In this document: piece after piece, positions 11,229 through 19,645 of the stretch
Numbering within the stretch: position 1 is the stretch's first letter
How the letters are laid out: each line of letters starts with the position of its first letter
Origin: Roseateles sp.
Lineage (GTDB): Bacteria; Pseudomonadota; Gammaproteobacteria; Burkholderiales; Burkholderiaceae_C
Direction of reading: 5' to 3'
Assembly: GCA_015657635.1 (NCBI GenBank)
Contig: JACDQM010000037.1
Location: 1-64,000, forward strand
Length of the DNA stretch: 64,000 bases
Translations under genes and position numbers: made by a program
Notes under the pieces: model-generated
Seen by the model: the letters and a program-made list of their open reading frames with translations, nothing else
Databases searched by the model: none
What the model was told of the DNA's origin: nothing

Positions 11229-12098
11229 TCAGTGCGCGTCGTGCGCCTGACCGATGTAGATCAGCGTCAGCATCATGAAGATGAAGGCTTGCAGCGTGAT
11301 CACCAGAATGTGGAACAAGGTCCACACCGTACCGGCAACGACATGGCCGATGGCCAGGCCGATACCCGTAGCCGACATTGCGAACGCGCCACCCATCAAC
11401 GCGATCAGCATGAACACCAGCTCACCGGCAAACATATTGCCGAACAGTCGCATGCCATGAGAGACCGTCTTGGCGACGAACTCGATCATCTGCATCAGGA
11501 AGTTGAACGGCCACAGCAGCGGATGGGCACCGAAAGGCGCAGAGATCAGCTCATGACCCCAGCCACCCAGGCCCTTGATCTTGATGTTGTAGAACACGCA
11601 CATCAGCAGGACGCTGGTCGACAGACCCAGCGTGGTCGACAGGTCGGCCGTCGGCACCACGCGCATATAGTCCTTGAAGCCCATGGCCGGACCGACGCTG
11701 TGCCAGATGGCCGGAATCAAGTCCACGGGCAGCATGTCCATGGCATTCATCAGGAAGATCCAGACGAACACGGTCAGCGCCAGCGGCGACACCAGCTTGC
11801 GGCTGGCAGCGTTGTGGATCACGCCCTTGGCTTGGTTCTCGACCATCTCGGACAGGATCTCGACAGCGGCCTGGAAACGGCCCGGCACGCCGGATGTGGC
11901 CTTGCGGGCCGCGCGCCACAGGAAGAAGCACCCCAAGGCGCCCAGCACCACGGAGAAGAACACCGAGTCCAGATTGAAAAGACTGAAATCGACGATGTCC
12001 TTCTGCTTGACGCTCTCGAACGAGAAGTTCTTCTGCAGGTGTTGCAGGTGGTGAGTGATGTACTCACCAGCGCTGGGCGCGTGTCCTTCGGCTGCCAT
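11229..12098 (-). CDS. atpB: ATP synthase Fo subunit a
   Basis: Subunit a (289 aa from the chosen start), the stator channel that moves protons past the c-ring. The conserved helix HGMRLFGNMFAGELVFMLIA holds the essential arginine region, and the penultimate helix includes QAFIFMMLTLIYI. The frame is open further upstream (to 12140). I prefer MAAEGHAPSAGEYITHH at 12098 because that is the usual start and the upstream residues belong to the end of atpI. The start lies one base after the atpI stop. Confidence 0.96.
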   Translation of the reverse strand: MAAEGHAPSAGEYITHHLQHLQKNFSFESVKQKDIVDFSLFNLDSVFFSVVLGALGCFFLWRAARKATSGVPGRFQAAVEILSEMVENQAKGVIHNAASRKLVSPLALTVFVWIFLMNAMDMLPVDLIPAIWHSVGPAMGFKDYMRVVPTADLSTTLGLSTSVLLMCVFYNIKIKGLGGWGHELISAPFGAHPLLWPFNFLMQMIEFVAKTVSHGMRLFGNMFAGELVFMLIALMGGAFAMSATGIGLAIGHVVAGTVWTLFHILVITLQAFIFMMLTLIYIGQAHDAH

Positions 12099-12099
12099 T

Positions 12100-12641
12100 T
12101 CAGTTTCCGTCGCTAATTTTCTTGAATCGGCCCTGCGCAAACAGGACCAGCCAATTAACTTTCAGGCATCCGATCATGGTCAGCAGCAGTGCCAGCCAAC
12201 TCAGATCGTCCACCTGCTTGACCACTGCCACCAGGATGGCAATGGTCAGCAAAATCTTGATCAACTCCCAGAACATCAGCGAGAGCAACGCGGCTCCCGC
12301 ATTTGTCACCGAGCGTCGGTCGCGCCCCACGCCATCAAGGCATTCGGCACCACCACCGCGATCGCGCCATACAGCGCCGACCACGCCTTGCTGCCCTCCA
12401 GCGTCAACAACCACCAGAGCACAACCAAAACCAAACCCGACACCGCCTGAGCCATCACCACCTGCCAAGGCGACAAGGCCGGGTTCTTGGCCCGCAAGGC
12501 CTGCGCTTGTTCACGCGTCAGGGGCTTGAAGGCCGCTTCGTCGACCGCATCTAGCTGGCTATCGCGATCCCAATCTGGGGGTGCCGCCTTGTCCCGGATG
12601 GAATCAGGGTTGGGGCGCGCACGCGTGTCTTGAGGGGTCAC
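12100..12641 (-). CDS. atpI: ATP synthase subunit I (AtpI/UncI), with an apparent frameshift
   Basis: Small hydrophobic AtpI-like protein, about 180 aa when repaired. It is encoded first in the operon and implicated in Fo assembly and Mg2+ supply. The first frame starts MTPQDTRARPN and has a cytoplasmic N-terminus of about 60 residues with TM segments (VVMAQAVSGLVLVVLWWLL). It stops right after MAWGATDAR. The neighbouring frame continues with SVTNAGAALLSLMFWELIKI and a final TM helix. One missing base at about 12305-12312 (plausibly a lost C) joins them and gives a normal length. Confidence 0.85.
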
Positions 12642-12664
12642 GGTGGCTAGGGGCTATCGGCAAA

Positions 12665-12705
12665 ACCCGCAGATTATATGTGGAAACCCTCACTATCCCG
12701 ACAAG
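12665..12705 (-). promoter_or_regulatory. candidate atp operon promoter
   Basis: On the minus strand a perfect -10 hexamer TATAAT (12673-12678) lies about 30 bp upstream of the atpI start. The -35 is weak: TTGTCG is present but 20 bp away, so a different -35 or an activator may be used. Confidence 0.5.
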
Positions 12706-12783
12706 CCCCTTGATGTCGAACGCCGACAGCGGAGTGCTTGACCCGGCGCCCGTCTTGTCAGACGCCATGACTTCTGGCAGCAC

Positions 12784-13713
12784 TCAGAGCCGGACCCGGT
12801 GCGCCGGTAGGCCCGGCACGTCCACACGCAGCTGCAGCAGCCCGCCAGCCCAAGGCTGCACTTCGAGCTCAGCCGGCGGGCGGCCCTGCCGAGCCGTGGT
12901 GATGTACAGCGTACGCAGGTCCGCGCCGCCGAAGCAGGGCATGGTCGGGCAGCGCACCGGCAGATGCAGCGTGCTCAGCACCTGCCCGGCCGGTGAGAGG
13001 CGCAGCAGGCGCTGCCCCTCGTACATGGCCACCCAATAGCAGCCCAGCTCGTCCACGGCCGCACCGTCGGGCCGACCGAGATAGTCGTCCAGGGGCTGGC
13101 CAGCCGCACGCGGCTCGAAAGCCGCGAAAAGCCGGCGCTGGCCCAGGCGACCCTGGGCGCGATCGAAGTCGTAGGCCCAGATCTGGTGCCCCTTGGTATC
13201 CGCCCAGTACAGCACGCGCTGGTCCGGACTCCAGGCCAGGCCGTTCGAGTTGGCGATGCCGCCCGCCATCGGTTCAAACACGCCCGCCTCGAAACGATAC
13301 AAGTGGGCATGGGCTTCGCGCGCGTCATCCAGCGTGCCCACCCAGAAGCGACCCGCCGCATCGACGCGGCCGTCGTTGAAGCGCTGGCGTTTCGGGTCAT
13401 ACGGCGCCGCGGCAACAGGCTTCAACTCGCCACTGCGGACATCCAGGCGCCACAGCCCATCGCGCTGAGCCACCAGCAGGCCGCCCCCTTCGATCAAGGC
13501 GATGCAGCCGGGCTCCTCCTGCAGTGCCCAGCGCTGCAGAACCCCGCTCTCAGGCTGCAGTCGCAAGACCTGCCGCTCGGCAATGTCGATGCTGTACAGA
13601 CATTGCTCTTCAACGCTCCACAGCGGCGACTCGCCGAGTCCGCACAGGTCCGGGCCGGCCAGTTGCAAGGCAGAGGTGGGAAAGATGGAGGTCATAGGCT
13701 GCAAGAACGGCAC
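12784..13713 (-). CDS. SMP-30/gluconolactonase family protein
   Basis: Six-bladed beta-propeller of the SMP-30 / sugar lactone lactonase family (309 aa). It probably hydrolyses a sugar lactone such as gluconolactone or an aldonolactone in the cytoplasm. The divalent-metal ligands of the family are visible in order: Glu in GLGESPLW, Asn in the RFNDGRVD segment, Asn in NSNGLAWSPD and Asp in RPDGAAVDE. The stretch CYWVAMYEGQRLLRLSP is typical of this branch. The start may instead be the Met seven codons in (13695). No sugar operon surrounds it, so the substrate is unknown. Confidence 0.88.
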   Translation of the reverse strand: MPFLQPMTSIFPTSALQLAGPDLCGLGESPLWSVEEQCLYSIDIAERQVLRLQPESGVLQRWALQEEPGCIALIEGGGLLVAQRDGLWRLDVRSGELKPVAAAPYDPKRQRFNDGRVDAAGRFWVGTLDDAREAHAHLYRFEAGVFEPMAGGIANSNGLAWSPDQRVLYWADTKGHQIWAYDFDRAQGRLGQRRLFAAFEPRAAGQPLDDYLGRPDGAAVDELGCYWVAMYEGQRLLRLSPAGQVLSTLHLPVRCPTMPCFGGADLRTLYITTARQGRPPAELEVQPWAGGLLQLRVDVPGLPAHRVRL

Positions 13714-13777
13714 AAACGCGGATGCTAGCCGCGTAACCCCATGAAACTACCAGTCACGGACTCTGCGGCCCGCAAAC

Positions 13778-14275
13778 TCAGCCCAGCACCACACGCAGGT
13801 AGTGCGCTCCGGGCAAGGGGTTGTAATAGAAGGGTGGCACTTCCTCGAAGCCCAGGCTCTCGTACAGGCCGCGCGCCGCTTCCATCTCGTCGAGCGTGTC
13901 GAGCAGCATTGACGAATAGCCGGCCTGCGCGGCCCGGTCCATCAGCGCCTGCGCCAGCAGACGGCCTAGGCCGAAGCGCCGAAAGGCCGGCCGGACATAG
14001 AGCCGCTTCATCTCGCAGGCATTCGGGTAGTCGACATCCGGCAGATTTCGAAACGCCCCGCAGCCGGCCACCGCGCCGTCCACCATGGCCAGCAGCATCA
14101 GCCCCGACGGTGGCGCATAGGCGCCAGGCAGCTGCGCCAACTCCTCTTCAAAGCCTTGAAAGCACAGATCGACATCCAGGCTGTTGGCATAGTCACGCAG
14201 GATGGCCCGCGTGTCTTCCCAGCCCTGCGCATCCTGCGGGCTCTGCAGATCGATCGTTGGCATCTCGTCACTCAT
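13778..14275 (-). CDS. GNAT family N-acetyltransferase
   Basis: Acetyltransferase of the GNAT fold, 165 aa. The acetyl-CoA pyrophosphate-binding segment is RPAFRRFGLGRLLAQAL, preceded by the beta-strand EMKRLYV and followed by YSSMLLDTLDEMEAARGLYESLGF, the usual C-terminal half. The acceptor substrate is unknown. The gene starts two bases before the stop region of the upstream cytochrome b gene on the same strand, so the two are probably co-transcribed. Confidence 0.88.
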   Translation of the reverse strand: MSDEMPTIDLQSPQDAQGWEDTRAILRDYANSLDVDLCFQGFEEELAQLPGAYAPPSGLMLLAMVDGAVAGCGAFRNLPDVDYPNACEMKRLYVRPAFRRFGLGRLLAQALMDRAAQAGYSSMLLDTLDEMEAARGLYESLGFEEVPPFYYNPLPGAHYLRVVLG

Positions 14276-14276
14276 A

Positions 14277-14976
14277 TCAGGCAGCGCCCAAGCCGATCAG
14301 GGCATAGACTGCCGCAGCAGCCAGGCCGATCAGGCCAAGGGCCAGCAGGCGCATCGCAGCAGAGTCACGCGCTGCGGGCACCGAAGCCTCCAGCGCCTTG
14401 TCTCCGCTGACCATCGCTGCAACCAGATTCTTGCCATGGCGCAAGCGATAGAAGGCGATCGCAGCCAGGTGCAGCCCGATCAGGGCGAAGAGCAGCCACT
14501 GCCCCCCAGGTCTTGTGATGGGCCGTCCATGACAGGCTGGTCTCGATCGAGACGAAGCGCACCAGCGGCCCGGTGATCGCGATCTCGTCATCGGCAATCA
14601 GGCCCGAGCCCACCTGCAGCGCCAGCCAGGCCAGCATCGCGAACACGGACAGCGCACCCAGCGGGTTGTGGCCGACCTCGAACTGATCCTCGGCGCGGGC
14701 ACGTCCGCTCAGGTAGCGCCAGTAGGCCGCCGGCCCGTAGATGAAGCTGGCAAAGCGCGACCAGCGGCCACCCACCAATCCCCAGACCAGGCGGAACAGC
14801 AGCAGCGCCAGCACCGCGTAGCCCAGCCGCATATGCCAGACCATGGCGTTGCCGCCGATCTTGGCACTGATCACGGCGCCGATGACGCAGGCGGCGAGCA
14901 ACCAGTGGAACAGCCGCGTCGGCAAGTCCCAGACCCGTACCCGAACTGATGCCGGCGCGGAAGAAGCTTCGCTCAT
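14277..14976 (-). CDS. cytochrome b561-domain protein, with an apparent frameshift
   Basis: Di-heme cytochrome b of the bacterial cytochrome b561/Ni-Fe hydrogenase b-type fold, about 232 aa, a membrane electron carrier. It starts MSEASSAPASVRVRVWDLPT. Heme-ligand histidines are visible in TRLFHWLLAA, MVWHMRLGYAV, TAHHKTW and LIGLHLAAIAFYRL, each at a helix end. The reading frame breaks at a C6 run (14502-14507; G6 on the coding strand). Five or eight bases there would restore the protein, so a homopolymer error is likely. It is divergent from the cytochrome c' gene, its probable redox partner. Confidence 0.87.
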
Positions 14977-15139
14977 GCCAAAGACTCCAAGACACACAAT
15001 GTGTCGGGGACGATACCGCAAGAACTGTCCCCAGCCCAGTGCTGCAAAGATCACATTGACTCCGTACACTGCAGCAGCGCGGTGGCCATCGATGCCGCGC
15101 CACCCCACCCTGTCCTCAATCAACGCAAGGAAATCCAGC

Positions 15140-15601
15140 ATGATCATCAAGCATCTCGTGATCGGCATCAGTGCTGTCGTCGGCCTGTGCAGCGCGCTGC
15201 CCGCTGCAGCGCAGTTTCAGAAGCCGGAGGACGCGGTCAAGTACCGCAAGGCGGCCTTCACCGTGATGGCCACGCACTTCAGCCGCATCGGTGCCATGAC
15301 CCAGGGCCGCGTGCCTTTTGACGGCGCCGCGGCCGCCGCGAATGCCGAGATCGTGGCCGACCTGTCCAAGCTGCCTTTTGCCGGCTTCGTGGACGGCACC
15401 TCGGGCACCGAGAAGGGCACGCCGAAGGCGAATGTCTGGAGCGAGCGCGCCAAGTTCGACGCGGGCGCCAAGAAGATGCAGGACGAAGTGGCCAAGCTGG
15501 CTGCGGCCGCCAAGGCCAACAACCTCGACCAGCTCAAGGCTGCCTTCGGCAGCGCTGCAGCCACCTGCAAGGCCTGCCACGACGACTTCCGCAACCAGTA
15601 A
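15140..15601 (+). CDS. cytochrome c' (cytochrome c prime/c556 family)
   Basis: Periplasmic class II c-type cytochrome of 153 aa. A Sec signal peptide (MIIKHLVIGISAVVGLCSA, cleavage near AAA-QFQKPEDA) precedes a four-helix bundle. The heme-binding motif CKACH is near the C-terminus (residues 143-147), as in all cytochromes c'. The family binds NO or transfers electrons. The start is supported by AAGGA about 10 bases upstream. It is divergently arranged with a cytochrome b561-type gene 163 bp away, an association common in proteobacteria. Confidence 0.93.
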   Translation: MIIKHLVIGISAVVGLCSALPAAAQFQKPEDAVKYRKAAFTVMATHFSRIGAMTQGRVPFDGAAAAANAEIVADLSKLPFAGFVDGTSGTEKGTPKANVWSERAKFDAGAKKMQDEVAKLAAAAKANNLDQLKAAFGSAAATCKACHDDFRNQ

Positions 15602-15632
15602 GTCCCAAGCCGGCCCCTGCGCTAGCGTCCGC

Positions 15633-16253
15633 TCAAGGGCCGGCATCGCGGCCATACGCCGCGAAAGCCGGGCGCTCGCACAAGCGCTCGTAGTAGGCCC
15701 GGACCGCCGGCAGCGCCGGCTTGTCCATCGGCGTTGCCATCCAGCGCTGCGTCGACAGCCCCAGCACCACATCCGCCAAGCTGAGCGATGAGCCCAGTGC
15801 GAAGGCGCCACCGCTGCGCTGCAGCTGCTCGTCGAGCATCGCCATATGCCGATTCCAGTTCGCGATGCTGGTTTGCTGCAGGCCAGCGTCCTGATGCGCC
15901 GAGCTGCCTCGCACCAGCCCCATGAAGGCATAGCGCCAGCTGTTGTTCAGCTCGCCGGCCTGCCAATCCATCCATTGCTCAACCCGCGCGCGCGCCTGTG
16001 CGGCTGAGGGCAGCAGGTCCTCGCGGCGCTCGCGGCCCGCGAGATAGCGGCAGATGCTGTTGCTCTCCCACAGCACGAAGTCGCCGTCCATCAGCACCGG
16101 CATCATGGCGTTCGGATTGAGCGCGCGAAAGGCCTCGCTCGACACGTCGACATCCTCGCGCCGAAAGTCCAGGCCCAGCTCGGCGCAGGTCCACAAGACC
16201 TTGCGCACATTGATCGAGCTCGCCCTGCCGAGCACACGCACAGCCGCACTCAT
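15633..16253 (-). CDS. glutathione S-transferase family protein
   Basis: Soluble GST of 206 aa. The N-terminal thioredoxin-like domain contains the active-site Ser region (GRASSINVRKVLW) and the glutathione-binding NAMMPVLMDGDFVLWESNSI segment with the cis-Pro and Glu-Ser pair. The C-terminal all-helical domain has the usual ALGSSLSLADVVLG. It is the last gene of an overlapping operon (EamA, racemase, aminotransferase, PhzF, VOC, GST), and its ATG overlaps the VOC stop by four bases. Substrate unknown. Confidence 0.9.
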   Translation of the reverse strand: MSAAVRVLGRASSINVRKVLWTCAELGLDFRREDVDVSSEAFRALNPNAMMPVLMDGDFVLWESNSICRYLAGRERREDLLPSAAQARARVEQWMDWQAGELNNSWRYAFMGLVRGSSAHQDAGLQQTSIANWNRHMAMLDEQLQRSGGAFALGSSLSLADVVLGLSTQRWMATPMDKPALPAVRAYYERLCERPAFAAYGRDAGP

Positions 16254-16837
16254 GCAATCGACGTCAGTTCAACATCACCGAGCGGCGTTGACAGCCGCGC
16301 AGTCAGACCGTCATGCGCCTCGAAGCTCGTCAAACGAAGGCCGCGGTCCGGCAGCGCATCGGCCGGATGCGCATCACCCCATTCGATCAGCACCGGCAGG
16401 CCTTCACGCCGCAAGCGATGGCCATCGTCGCGCAAGGCGATGCGCCAGCGCAGTGCGCCCCGCGAGGCTTCGACAGCAGCCCCCGGGTCAAGCCCCTCGC
16501 TGCGCCACTTCGCCAGCGCCGCATCCAGATGGGGCACACGCGCCACCCAGTGGATCAAGCCCGGCCCGCGTTCGCGCAGCGCCTGCTGCAGCGCTGGCTG
16601 ATCGAGATCGAACCAGCGCGCGCGGCCTTGCGGCCCCGGCGCTGCCGGGTCGATGGCGATGATCTCCAGATAGCAGCGCGGCTGGCCGGGTGCGCTGATG
16701 TTGAGCAGGCGGTTGTGCGTGCCCATCAGCACATGCGAACCGCCGGCATCGGGCGTGACGCCCAGCACCTGCTCGCACCAACTCACCCCTTCGGCCAAGC
16801 TGGCCGCGCCGACCACCAGGTGGTCGAGCTCCATCAC
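16250..16837 (-). CDS. VOC/glyoxalase-like domain protein
   Basis: Protein of 195 aa of the glyoxalase-like domain type. It opens with MMELDHLVVGAASLAEGVSW, the beta-alpha start with a candidate metal-binding His, and contains the conserved MGTHNRLLNIS and YLEIIAIDP blocks. Members usually bind a divalent metal and act on small carbonyl or aromatic substrates, but many have no known function. Four-base overlaps with PhzF upstream and GST downstream indicate tight co-translation. Confidence 0.85.
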   Translation of the reverse strand: MMELDHLVVGAASLAEGVSWCEQVLGVTPDAGGSHVLMGTHNRLLNISAPGQPRCYLEIIAIDPAAPGPQGRARWFDLDQPALQQALRERGPGLIHWVARVPHLDAALAKWRSEGLDPGAAVEASRGALRWRIALRDDGHRLRREGLPVLIEWGDAHPADALPDRGLRLTSFEAHDGLTARLSTPLGDVELTSIA

Positions 16838-17676
16838 AGCCGCACCTGGCCATGGATCAGCGGCGTCACATCGCCGCCAATCCAGGTGATCTCGCCCTCG
16901 CGCCAGATACGCACCCGGCCATCGCGGCCGAGCTGCGAGCCCTGCGCCGCCACATAGCGCTCAGGCGCCAGGCCTGCGCCCTGCAGCCACAGCGCGACGC
17001 CAGCGTTCAGACTGCCGGTCACCGGGTCCTCGGGCACACCCAGCGTCGGCACGAAGGCACGCAGCTCGAACTGCGTCTCGTCACCAGCCGGCTGCGCGCC
17101 GACCACGCCGAGCTTGAGTCCCTTCATCGCGATGAAGTCGGGCTTGAGCGCACGCACTGCTGCCGCATCCTTGAGCCGCGCCGCCATCCAGCCCGGTCCG
17201 TTGTCCACCCACACCAGATCCAGCAACTCGGCGGCCTCGATGCGCAGCGAACGCAGCACCTGGGCGCGCAAGTCCGCGTCGTCGACCGGCCCGCTGCGCA
17301 GCAGCGGCGGCGCCGCAAACGCCAGCCGGCCGCCATCGCGCTTCACGCGCACCAGGCCGATGCCGCATTGCTGCACCACCTCACCCGGCTTCTTCACATC
17401 ACCGCCGCTGGCCAGGAAGGCGTGGGCCGATCCCAGCGTCGGGTGGCCGGCAAACGGCAGTTCGCCACCGGGCGTGAAGATGCGCACGCGGTAATCGGCC
17501 GCCGGGTCGGTGGGCGGCAGCAGAAAGGTGGTTTCGCTGAGATTGGTCCAGCGCGCGAAGGCGGCCATCTGCTCGTCGCTCAGACCGGCACCGTCGATGA
17601 CCACGGCCAGCGGGTTGCCCTTCAGCGGCTCGGCGGTGAAGACGTCCAGCTGGACAAAACGGCGCAGCTCGCTCAT
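16834..17676 (-). CDS. PhzF family isomerase/epimerase
   Basis: PhzF-fold protein, 280 aa (two diaminopimelate-epimerase-like domains). PhzF isomerises trans-2,3-dihydro-3-hydroxyanthranilate; most family members are uncharacterised. Visible motifs are GNPLAVVIDG, the segment WTNLSETTFLLPP with the candidate catalytic Glu, GGELPFAGHPTLGSAHAFL and DPVTGSLNAG. It overlaps the aminotransferase stop and the VOC start by four bases each. No phenazine genes are nearby, so a role in amino acid or secondary metabolite conversion is more likely. Confidence 0.92.
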   Translation of the reverse strand: MSELRRFVQLDVFTAEPLKGNPLAVVIDGAGLSDEQMAAFARWTNLSETTFLLPPTDPAADYRVRIFTPGGELPFAGHPTLGSAHAFLASGGDVKKPGEVVQQCGIGLVRVKRDGGRLAFAAPPLLRSGPVDDADLRAQVLRSLRIEAAELLDLVWVDNGPGWMAARLKDAAAVRALKPDFIAMKGLKLGVVGAQPAGDETQFELRAFVPTLGVPEDPVTGSLNAGVALWLQGAGLAPERYVAAQGSQLGRDGRVRIWREGEITWIGGDVTPLIHGQVRL

Positions 17677-18880
17677 GGCGTCAGCTCAGGCACCTCGGCC
17701 ATGGCTTCGCGCAGCACGCGGCCGAGGATGCTGACGCCCTCGGTGATCAGATCCGGCGTCAGCGTCACGAAGGACAGGCGCAGCGTGCGCGGATCAGGAT
17801 GCTGGGCGTAGAAGGCCGCACCCGGCACGAAAGCGATGCCGGCCTCCACCGCCAGCGGCAACAGCGCCATCGCATCGAAGCCCTCAGGCAGGCGTACCCA
17901 GAAGAACATGCCGCCCTCGGGGCTCTGCCACTCGCAGCCGGCCGCAGATGGGTCTGCATCGCTGCTGCCATCGCATCGCGGTTGGCCTTGTAGCGGGCGC
18001 GGATCTTGGGCACATGCTGATCCAGGAAGCCGTTCCGGATGACCTCGTGCACGACGCGCTGGTTGAAGCCCGGCGTGTGCAGATCGGCGGCCTGCTTGGC
18101 CTGCAGCAGCTTCGGATACAGCTCGTCCGGCGCAATCATGTAGCCCAGGCGGAAGCCCGGCGTCAGCACCTTGGAGAAGCTGCCCAGATAGAGGCTGCCC
18201 TCGGGCCACAACGAGCTCAGCGAGGCCGGCGGCGGTTGGTCGAACCACAGATCGCCATAGGGGTTGTCCTCGACGATGGGCAGGCGCGCAGCCTGCGCGG
18301 CGGCTACCACGGCCTCGCGGCGCTGGGCGCTCATCACGCGGCCGGTCGGGTTCTGGTAGTTGGGCAGCAGATAGGCAAAACGGGTGCCCGGTGCATCATG
18401 CGGCAAGGCCGCGATGGCTTCGGGGCGCACGCCGCCTTCGTCGCTGGCGAGGCTGGCGTAGATCGGCTCATAAGGATTGAAGGCCTGCAGCGCGCCCAGG
18501 TAGGTGGGCGTTTCCACTGCCACCGGCGCGCCGGCATCGCACATCACCTTGCCGACCAGGTCCAGGCCCTGCTGGGAGCCGCTGGTGATCAGCACCTGAT
18601 CCGGCCGCGCCTGGATGCCCAGCTGGGCCACGCGCGCGGCCACCCATTCGCGCAGCGGCGCGAAACCTTCGCTGGAGGCGTACTGCAGCGCTTCCTTGGG
18701 GTTTTGGCTCAGCACGCGGTCGCAGGCGGCCTTGATCTCGTCGACCGGAAAGGTGTCCGCCGAGGGCAGGCCGCCGGCCATCGACAGGATGCCGGGCTTC
18801 TCGGTGACCTTGAGGATCTCGCGGATGATGGACGGGTTCATGCGCGCGGCGCGGCGGGCCTGGGTCCAGACGGTGCTCAT
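17673..18880 (-). CDS. PLP-dependent aminotransferase, with an apparent frameshift
   Basis: Class I/II aminotransferase of about 402 aa, similar to 2-aminoadipate / valine-type transaminases without an HTH domain. N-terminal SIIREILKVTEKPGILSMAGG, the PLP-site block VEDNPYGDLWFD and the Schiff-base lysine in LGSFSKVLTPGFRLGYM are all present. At about 17938-17946 the frame runs into nonsense. The next frame gives AGCEWQSPEGGMFFWVRLPEG and runs to a normal C-terminus. One lost C in a CCGGCCGG context would restore HLPAGCEW. It sits between the racemase (27 bp upstream) and PhzF (overlap). Confidence 0.9.
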
Positions 18881-18907
18881 GGGAAATTCTCCGAAGAATG
18901 CCGCCGG

Positions 18908-19645
18908 TCAGGTGCCGGCAGATGAAGGGATCGATTGTGAATCAGGCGCGGCCAGCATCCAGTCGACCGCCGCCTGCGCCTGCAGCACGGTGCTGTCGAA
19001 CAGCGGCACCGGGCTCCAGTGCGCCTCCAGCGGGTCCAGCAGCAGGCCGATTTCGGTGCAGCCCAGGATCACGCCCTCGGCGCCGCGCTCGGCCAGCGCA
19101 CGCACGGCGGCCTGGTAGCGCAGCTTGGAGCTTGGCAGGATCAGGCCGCGGCACAGCTCCTCGTAGATGATGCGATGCACCTCGTCGCGTTCGTCCAGCT
19201 CGGGCACCAGGGTTTCGATGCCCTGCTGTGCCATGCGCTCGCGGTAGAAGGCCTGCTCCATCGTGTAGCGCGTGGCCAGCAGGCCGGCGCGGCGGATGCC
19301 GGCGGCCCGCAGCGCCGCAGCGGTGGCATCGACGATATGGATCAGCGGCAGACCGCTCAGGCGCTCGATCGGCTCAGCCAGCTTGTGCATGGTGTTGGTG
19401 GCCAGCAGCAGAGCCTCGGCGCCAGCGGCCTTCAGGCCCGCACCGGCTTGACCCAGCAACTCGCCCGCGGCCGCCCAGTCGCCGCCGCGCTGCAGTGCCT
19501 CGATCTCGGCAAAGTCCACGCTGTGCAGCACCAGGCGCGCGCTGTGCAGCCCGCCCAGCCGGGCCGCCACTTGCTGGTTCAGCAGCTTGTACAGGTGCGC
19601 ACTGCTCTCCCAGCTCATGCCCCCAAGAATGCCCAGCGTCCTCAT
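18908..19645 (-). CDS. aspartate/glutamate racemase family protein (YgeA-like)
   Basis: Amino acid racemase of 245 aa. It starts MRTLGILGGMSWESSAHLY, typical of this family. Instead of two catalytic cysteines it shows Thr83 in LLATNTMHK and Cys196 in GVILGCTEIGLL. A Thr/Cys pair is the arrangement described for YgeA-type broad-specificity racemases. The ATG at 19645 overlaps the EamA stop codon. The position next to an aminotransferase and a DMT exporter suggests conversion and efflux of a specific amino acid or D-amino acid. Confidence 0.9.
   Translation of the reverse strand: MRTLGILGGMSWESSAHLYKLLNQQVAARLGGLHSARLVLHSVDFAEIEALQRGGDWAAAGELLGQAGAGLKAAGAEALLLATNTMHKLAEPIERLSGLPLIHIVDATAAALRAAGIRRAGLLATRYTMEQAFYRERMAQQGIETLVPELDERDEVHRIIYEELCRGLILPSSKLRYQAAVRALAERGAEGVILGCTEIGLLLDPLEAHWSPVPLFDSTVLQAQAAVDWMLAAPDSQSIPSSAGT

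Noticed and set aside
15609-15644. GCCGGCCC/GGGCCGGC hairpin between cytochrome c' and GST as a terminator
   Set aside because: The stem is perfect but the loop is 20 nt, there is no T-run, and part of it overlaps the end of the GST gene.
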